In this document: one piece after another, positions 24,073-25,238 of the stretch
How the letters are laid out: each line of letters opens with the position of its first letter
Numbering within the stretch: position 1 is the stretch's first letter
Source of the DNA: Rhizobium sp. Q54
Lineage (GTDB): Bacteria; Pseudomonadota; Alphaproteobacteria; Rickettsiales; UBA1997
DNA: 25,238 nt
NCBI GenBank assembly: GCA_945865855.1
Contig: CAMBES010000004.1
Coordinates: 1-25,238 of the forward strand
Direction: 5' to 3'
The notes under the pieces: model-generated
Told to the model about the DNA's origin: nothing
What the model saw: only the letters and a program-made list of their open reading frames with translations
Database searches by the model: none
Translations under genes and position numbers: made by a program

Positions 24073-24088
24073 GTTTTCATGTGAAACC
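24073..24088. promoter_or_regulatory. Candidate degenerate parS site
   Basis: gttttcatgtgaaacc matches 12 of 16 positions of the widely conserved parS sequence tgttTCACGTGAaaca, including the right half gtgaaac exactly. It lies 7 bp past the parA stop, in the gap between convergent putA and parA. True parS sites usually differ by no more than one or two bases, so this may be a decayed or chance match. Confidence 0.35.
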
Positions 24089-24095
24089 GCGTGGA

Positions 24096-24875
24096 TTAAA
24101 TCTCTACGAGCTTCAAAACCTCTTTTGCTAATCCCAAATAAGCTTGAGCTCCGGAGGATTTTGGATCATAAATAAGGCCGGGTAAGCCGTGAGATGGCGC
24201 CTCAGATAACTTAATATTGCGCGGAATTACGTGACTAAAAACTTTCTCTTTTAAAAAATCTCGAACATCAGACTCAACTTGCTCAGTCAACTTATTGCGA
24301 CGGTCATGCATGGTCAGAATTATTCCCGTGATCGTTAGGTGGTGGTTTAAATTATCCTTAATCAAATCAAGAGTTGTGAGCAAATGACTCAAGCCCTCTA
24401 GCGAAAAAAACTCACATTGCATAGGGATCAAAACAGAGTCTGAGGCAACTAAAGAATTTATAGTTAAAATTCCAAGCGAAGGAGGGCAGTCAATGAGAAT
24501 ATAATCGAAGTCGTGAATGAGTTTTTTTAGAGCGCGTCGTAACAAATATTCTCTTTTTTCAACATTTACCAATTCAATTTCGCAAGCCGACAGATCAACG
24601 GTGGAGGTGATAATTTTTAAGTTAGGAATCTTGGTTGGAACCAGAGCCTGATCAATGTGGCATTCGCCAATTAGAATCTCGTAAATAGTCTTCTGTCTTT
24701 GAGATAAAGATATACCAAAGCCCGTACTGGCATTACCCTGCGGATCAGCATCAATTAATAAAACTTTCTTTTCTAACATCGCCAAAGCGGCGGCAAGATT
24801 GACCGCAGTTGTGGTCTTTCCAACTCCGCCTTTTTGATTTACAATTGAAAAAATCTTGGCGCGTTTTGGGTGCAT
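24096..24875 (-). CDS. parA: Chromosome-partitioning ATPase ParA (Soj)
   Basis: A Walker-type ATPase that forms gradients on the nucleoid and moves ParB-parS complexes. The deviant Walker A KGGVGKTT (15-22) carries the signature lysine, Walker A' is LLIDADPQGN (39-48), and Walker B is ILIDCPPSLG (about 125-134). I start it at the ATG 24873-24875 (MHPKRAKIFSIVNQKGG). The longer frame would begin with TTG at 24923 and add 16 residues not typical of the family. The product is 259 aa, the normal chromosomal ParA length with no N-terminal helix-turn-helix. No strong Shine-Dalgarno sequence is seen. In most Alphaproteobacteria parA directly precedes parB after rsmG; here parB is 7.4 kb downstream past three opposite-strand genes, and no rsmG is seen upstream. 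Confidence 0.96.
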   Translation of the reverse strand: MHPKRAKIFSIVNQKGGVGKTTTAVNLAAALAMLEKKVLLIDADPQGNASTGFGISLSQRQKTIYEILIGECHIDQALVPTKIPNLKIITSTVDLSACEIELVNVEKREYLLRRALKKLIHDFDYILIDCPPSLGILTINSLVASDSVLIPMQCEFFSLEGLSHLLTTLDLIKDNLNHHLTITGIILTMHDRRNKLTEQVESDVRDFLKEKVFSHVIPRNIKLSEAPSHGLPGLIYDPKSSGAQAYLGLAKEVLKLVEI

Positions 24876-24923
24876 AATATTGAATAATTGAAACCTGAAA
24901 CAGCTCGGTAGCAGATAAATCAA

Positions 24924-24951
24924 AACCTAAAAAGTGATTTTTCCCTGTCAA
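24924..24951 (-). promoter_or_regulatory. Possible parA promoter
   Basis: On the minus strand TTGACA (24946-24951) is followed after 16 bases by TAGGTT (24924-24929), a perfect -35 box with a weak -10 box. It lies about 50 bases upstream of the parA ATG. Weak evidence, included because no other candidate is seen. Confidence 0.3.
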
Positions 24952-25053
24952 ATGTTTCGATGGTGACGCAAAAATATTTCGTAAAAATTATTTTGGTTCA
25001 CAAGATAAATTAAACTAGATTAAAGCTCTCGCAATCCAGCTAAACTCGCCATA

Positions 25054-25238
25054 TGTTAACTGTAAGAATTGGTCGCGTTGGTTTACATGATTAATTTGGA
25101 TTTGCCCTCCATTAACCATGTAAACTTTGTCTCTCATGAAAATTCACACAAGACCGCGATCAACTCTAACCGATCGGGAAGAGCTTTGGAAATTGCATTG
25201 CACTCGCAAACACAGCCAATCTGAGTTGGTAGAGATAT
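25054..25238 (+). mobile_element. Possible left end of an IS481-like insertion sequence (cut by window edge)
   Basis: The sequence from tgttaactgtaagaattggt has a TGT terminus as in IS481-family ends, and a frame open to the window edge starts 82 bp further on. The matching right end, terminal repeat and target duplication are outside the window, so the boundaries are a guess. Confidence 0.35.
25136..25238 (+). CDS. Possible transposase N-terminus (IS481-like), partial
   Basis: The ATG at 25136 opens a frame of 34 codons that runs to the edge: MKIHTRPRSTLTDREELWKL, then HCTRKHSQSELVEI. A short K-I/T-H-x-x-A/P-R start followed by a DRE-like helix and a second helix is how many IS481-family transposases begin, with an N-terminal helix-turn-helix. 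The fragment is too short to see the DDE catalytic core, so other helix-turn-helix proteins remain possible. The likely IS position beside parA fits a rearranged par region. Confidence 0.4.
   Translation, partial: MKIHTRPRSTLTDREELWKLHCTRKHSQSELVEI

Overview
The window is a gene-dense, AT-rich stretch of an alphaproteobacterial chromosome. Single-copy housekeeping genes are interleaved with short palindromic repeats. Chromosomal-type ParA and ParB, glutamine-dependent NAD synthetase, the biotin-bearing alpha subunit of an acyl-CoA carboxylase, UbiA/UbiB, GltX and a PutP/PutA pair fit an alphaproteobacterium. Three things suggest a host-associated, Rickettsiales/Holosporales-like lineage or a related uncultured one: palindromic elements that sit inside coding sequence, as Rickettsia palindromic elements do; a eukaryote-like leucine-rich-repeat protein; and an emphasis on using amino acids and short acyl units. 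This placement is inference, because no rRNA gene is present.

Layout. From the left edge to 3.1 kb, on the minus strand, lie a small membrane protein, ubiB and acs (acetyl-CoA synthetase, cut by the edge). acs carries an in-frame palindromic element inside a 153-bp tandem duplication. From 3.2 to 6.3 kb (plus) are a gabD-like aldehyde dehydrogenase and nadE. From 6.4 to 10.7 kb (minus) are an ABC exporter and a tight cluster RDD protein - zinc-ribbon protein - gltX. Paired REP-like hairpins lie behind nadE/ABC and behind gltX. A 610-bp gap (10.66-11.27 kb) holds two near-identical modules, each a palindromic element followed by three 25-bp tandem repeats. From 11.3 to 13.3 kb is the acyl-CoA carboxylase alpha subunit (minus), followed divergently by ubiA-nadD-tatD (plus). 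From 15.7 to 24.9 kb is a split par locus: parB and parA, both minus, with three plus-strand genes between them (an LRR-PcfJ protein, putP and putA). The right edge enters what may be an IS481-like element.

Functionally, PutP and PutA import proline and oxidise it to glutamate. The GabD-like enzyme, Acs and the carboxylase feed semialdehydes, acetate and probably propionyl-CoA into central metabolism. NadD and NadE catalyse the last two steps of NAD synthesis. UbiA and UbiB act in ubiquinone synthesis for the respiratory chain that takes the proline-derived electrons.

The most unusual items are the 661-aa LRR-PcfJ protein between parB and parA, and the palindromic family that has entered acs in frame, abuts the stop codon of a short ubiB and populates the intergenic gaps. 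No tRNA, rRNA or CRISPR array was seen. Few genes have a clear Shine-Dalgarno sequence; parB is the main exception.
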